From: Mugil cephalus
Lineage: Eukaryota; Chordata; Actinopteri; Mugiliformes; Mugilidae
Length of the DNA: 64,000 nucleotides
Reading direction: 5' to 3'
Assembly (NCBI RefSeq): GCF_022458985.1
Contig: NC_061783.1
Coordinates: 12,903,913-12,967,912 of the forward strand
A program made the translations under genes and the position numbers. Positions 62,411 through 64,000 of the stretch are shown piece by piece (the stretch's first letter is position 1; every line of letters begins with the position of its first letter). The notes below the pieces were generated by a model. The model was not told the origin of the DNA. It was given only the letters and a program-made list of their open reading frames with translations, and searched no databases.

Positions 62411-62490
62411 TGATTGGTTCCTGCTGCGCTGCCAGAAAAAAAGGACTGGCCCTTTAAAAGCGCTCGGAGCTGGTTCCCACACTGGCAGAG
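62411..62490 (+). promoter_or_regulatory. fabp11 promoter: CCAAT box and TATA-like box
   Basis: Inverted CCAAT (GATTGG, 62412-62417) and a TATA-like TTTAAAAG (62453-62460), 91-98 bases before the ATG, giving a likely start near 62485. The arrangement suits a tissue-regulated TATA promoter, unlike the CpG/ETS promoters of its neighbours. Confidence 0.65.
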
Positions 62491-62550
62491 AGTTGACTCA
62501 GAGTCACCGCACAGCTTGTTGTTCAGGATATCGCATCTTAGGCTGCAAAA

Positions 62551-62623
62551 ATGGTCGATCAGTTTGTTGGGACATGGAAGATGATTTCCAGCGACAATTT
62601 TGATGACTACATGAAAGCAATTG
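62551..62623 (+). CDS. fabp11a: fabp11 exon 1
   Basis: ATG in context AAAATGG; donor AATTG|GTAAGA. 24 codons plus one base; contains [18 protein letters not shown]. Confidence 0.96.
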
Positions 62624-63576
62624 GTAAGAGAGTGGTGTAAGCTTGTTTTTGGTAAAAAAAAGCCTGCATGTGGATTTCTGTAATGTTATGCTTGCTTTTT
62701 GAAACTGGCTAAAGTATATATAATGCTTTGTTATGTGAATAGTGGCTCAAATATAACGTAATAGGCTTATAAGTGATTATTATTTGAGAAGTAATTGTCT
62801 AAATTTAAAATATTTGAATTAGGTGCCCAAATGTGCACAATGTGATTTTAAATGTGATGCTTTTTGATTTTCATGCCTTCCTACTCTGCAGGAGTGGGAT
62901 TTGCAACCCGGCAGGTGGGGAACCGGACCAAGCCCAATTTAGTAGTGAGCGTGGACGGCGATGGGTCCGTATGCCTGAAGTCTCAGAGCACCTTCAAAAC
63001 TACTGAAATCAAGTTCAAGCTCAACGAGCCCTTTGAGGAGACAACCGCAGACGATAGGAAGACGAGGGTTAGTGTGGTCTGCAGAGCTGAGAGATAAATA
63101 AGTTTAAAAAGAAAATCACAGTGTCCCCTGTGCTGGGATTAACAGCTTGTCTCTGTCCTGTGCAGACCGTGGTGTCTCTGGAGAACGGCAAACTTGTGCA
63201 GAAACAGAGCTGGGATGGCAAGGAAACAAATATCGAGAGGGAGATCACAGATGGGAAACTGGTAGCTGTAAGTATTCGTTTTTCTGACTTTAGAAAAAAA
63301 AAATAATATTTTTTTTCAAATGAATGATCTGTTAAGGTGTGATAAATACACTATACATATTCATTAATGTGAGTTATACTACAGGAAACGCCAAACTACT
63401 GAGCACTGAAATGGCAAACCCCCCCTCAAAAATAGGATGTTATACCAAAAGAAATCTCATGAAGCGTGCTAAGGTGTGAGAGAAGATGCACTAACCCTCT
63501 CTGTCTCTGTCTCTCCCAACAGAAATGCATAATGGGAGACGTGGTCGCCGTGAGGACGTACGTAAAGGAGGCGTGA
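62551..63576 (+). CDS. fabp11a: fabp11-type fatty-acid-binding protein (FABP4/adipocyte-like, fish)
   Basis: Four exons, 62551-62623 (73 bp), 62892-63067 (176), 63166-63267 (102) and 63523-63576 (54 with stop): the classic FABP pattern, giving 134 residues. The protein starts [20 protein letters not shown], the FABP signature, followed by [11 protein letters not shown] and KPNLVVSV. Later blocks are [12 protein letters not shown] and [10 protein letters not shown]. It ends [10 protein letters not shown], with the carboxylate-binding Arg128 and Tyr130 (equivalent to FABP4 R126 and Y128). It binds long-chain fatty acids in a cytosolic beta-barrel. Exon 2 is one codon longer than the usual 173 bp (DGDGS loop), as I recall for fish fabp11. 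The FABP family is certain; the a versus b duplicate is uncertain and chosen by synteny. Confidence 0.93.
62624..62891 (+). other. fabp11 intron 1
   Basis: Short AT-rich intron (268 bp), acceptor CTACTCTGCAG. Nothing else seen. Confidence 0.9.
62892..63067 (+). CDS. fabp11a: fabp11 exon 2
   Basis: 176 bp, from a two-base start (completing Gly) to AGG|GTTAGT. The donor is GTTAGT rather than GTAAGT. It contains [19 protein letters not shown] and [12 protein letters not shown]. Confidence 0.93.
63166..63267 (+). CDS. fabp11a: fabp11 exon 3
   Basis: 102 bp, phase 0; acceptor CTGTGCAG, donor GTAGCT|GTAAGT. It encodes [20 protein letters not shown] and [14 protein letters not shown]. Confidence 0.96.
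63268..63522 (+). other. fabp11 intron 3
   Basis: 255 bp; ends in a pyrimidine-rich tract with CTCTGT repeats before CCAACAG. Confidence 0.9.
63523..63576 (+). CDS. fabp11a: fabp11 exon 4 with stop
   Basis: 54 bp: [17 protein letters not shown], then TGA. Carries the ligand-binding Arg-x-Tyr. Confidence 0.96.
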   Translation, partial: KCIMGDVVAVRTYVKEA

Positions 63577-63776
63577 TGGCGTTTATTCTTTAGATGCATT
63601 GCTGGACGACAGGCTCAGTTCAATGAGCGTTAATACCAAACTGATGAAGTAATAGGCGTGTTCTTTATTCTTTATCCTCACTGTGTTGCCTCGAGAAAAA
63701 AAAAAAAAAAAAACTCTAATTTCTGTGCCTCTGTTCTCCAACATTTGGTTCCATTTGGATTTGTTTTGGTGATTTG

Positions 63777-63782
63777 AATAAA
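63777..63782 (+). terminator. fabp11 poly(A) signal
   Basis: AATAAA about 200 bases after the stop, followed by a T-rich stretch at 63801-63811. Confidence 0.8.
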
Positions 63783-63800
63783 AATGAAGTTGTCAAAATG

Positions 63801-64000
63801 ATTTTTTTTTTTCTGTGAGTTTTTGTCGAAAGAAGAAGAAAAAAATGCACATCAGTGACTTAGAAGTGGCCTCTATTAACGGTGTCCGTTCAGATTGAAT
63901 TAGGACTTTCTTGAGAGCGTTCCGATCAGTGGAGCATGCTGAGGAATGTACAAAAAAAAAAGCTCTAATGGGAACATGCTACTTAATCTGTGAGGCTGAT
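63801..64000. other. Right-edge intergenic sequence
   Basis: About 200 bases past the fabp11 poly(A) signal; no feature recognised. Confidence 0.6.

Overview
The window is vertebrate nuclear DNA, most likely from a teleost fish. Genes are split by long introns, splice sites are GT-AG, (CA)n and other microsatellites are dense, and there are several decayed Tc1/mariner-type transposon copies. The rightmost gene is a fatty-acid-binding protein of the fish fabp11 type. No bacterial, viral or CRISPR-like system is present.

Layout, left to right. (1) About 1-7700, minus strand: the 5' part of a znf704-like gene of the ZNF395/SLC2A4RG/ZNF704 zinc-finger family. Its first coding exon (6675-6935) sits at a CpG-rich promoter and a second exon lies at 1544-1731; the zinc-finger exons lie beyond the left edge. 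(2) About 10.8-54.9 kb, minus strand: a complete pag1 gene (Csk-binding protein, a transmembrane adaptor). Seven coding exons lie between 23650 and 11118 and join without a frame break. A candidate 39-bp 5'UTR exon is at 25192-25230, and a CpG-rich candidate first exon and promoter are near 54609-54920, giving a first intron of about 29 kb. (3) 57946-61122, plus strand: mrpl53, a three-exon mitochondrial ribosomal protein gene. (4) 62551-63576, plus strand: a four-exon fabp11-type gene with TATA and CCAAT boxes and a poly(A) signal.

The order znf704 - pag1 - FABP matches what I know of human chromosome 8q21 (ZNF704, PAG1, then the FABP5/PMP2/FABP9/FABP4 cluster), which supports all three gene calls. 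mrpl53 between pag1 and the FABP gene is not part of the human arrangement. The genes share a neighbourhood but no single pathway: transcription factor, membrane signalling adaptor, mitochondrial translation and lipid transport.

The non-coding part holds the most unusual structure: two near-perfect long inverted repeats (15127-15305 and 59243-59368), a TTAA-flanked piggyBac-like MITE (41162-41689), five Tc1/mariner relics, a 185-bp tandem duplication carrying ZNF143-like motifs next to the pag1 promoter, and a 5' splice site of znf704 formed by a (GT)n microsatellite. The large pag1 first intron shows no convincing coding exon. Exon coordinates come from reading splice sites and frame by eye; UTR limits and transcription starts are inferred.
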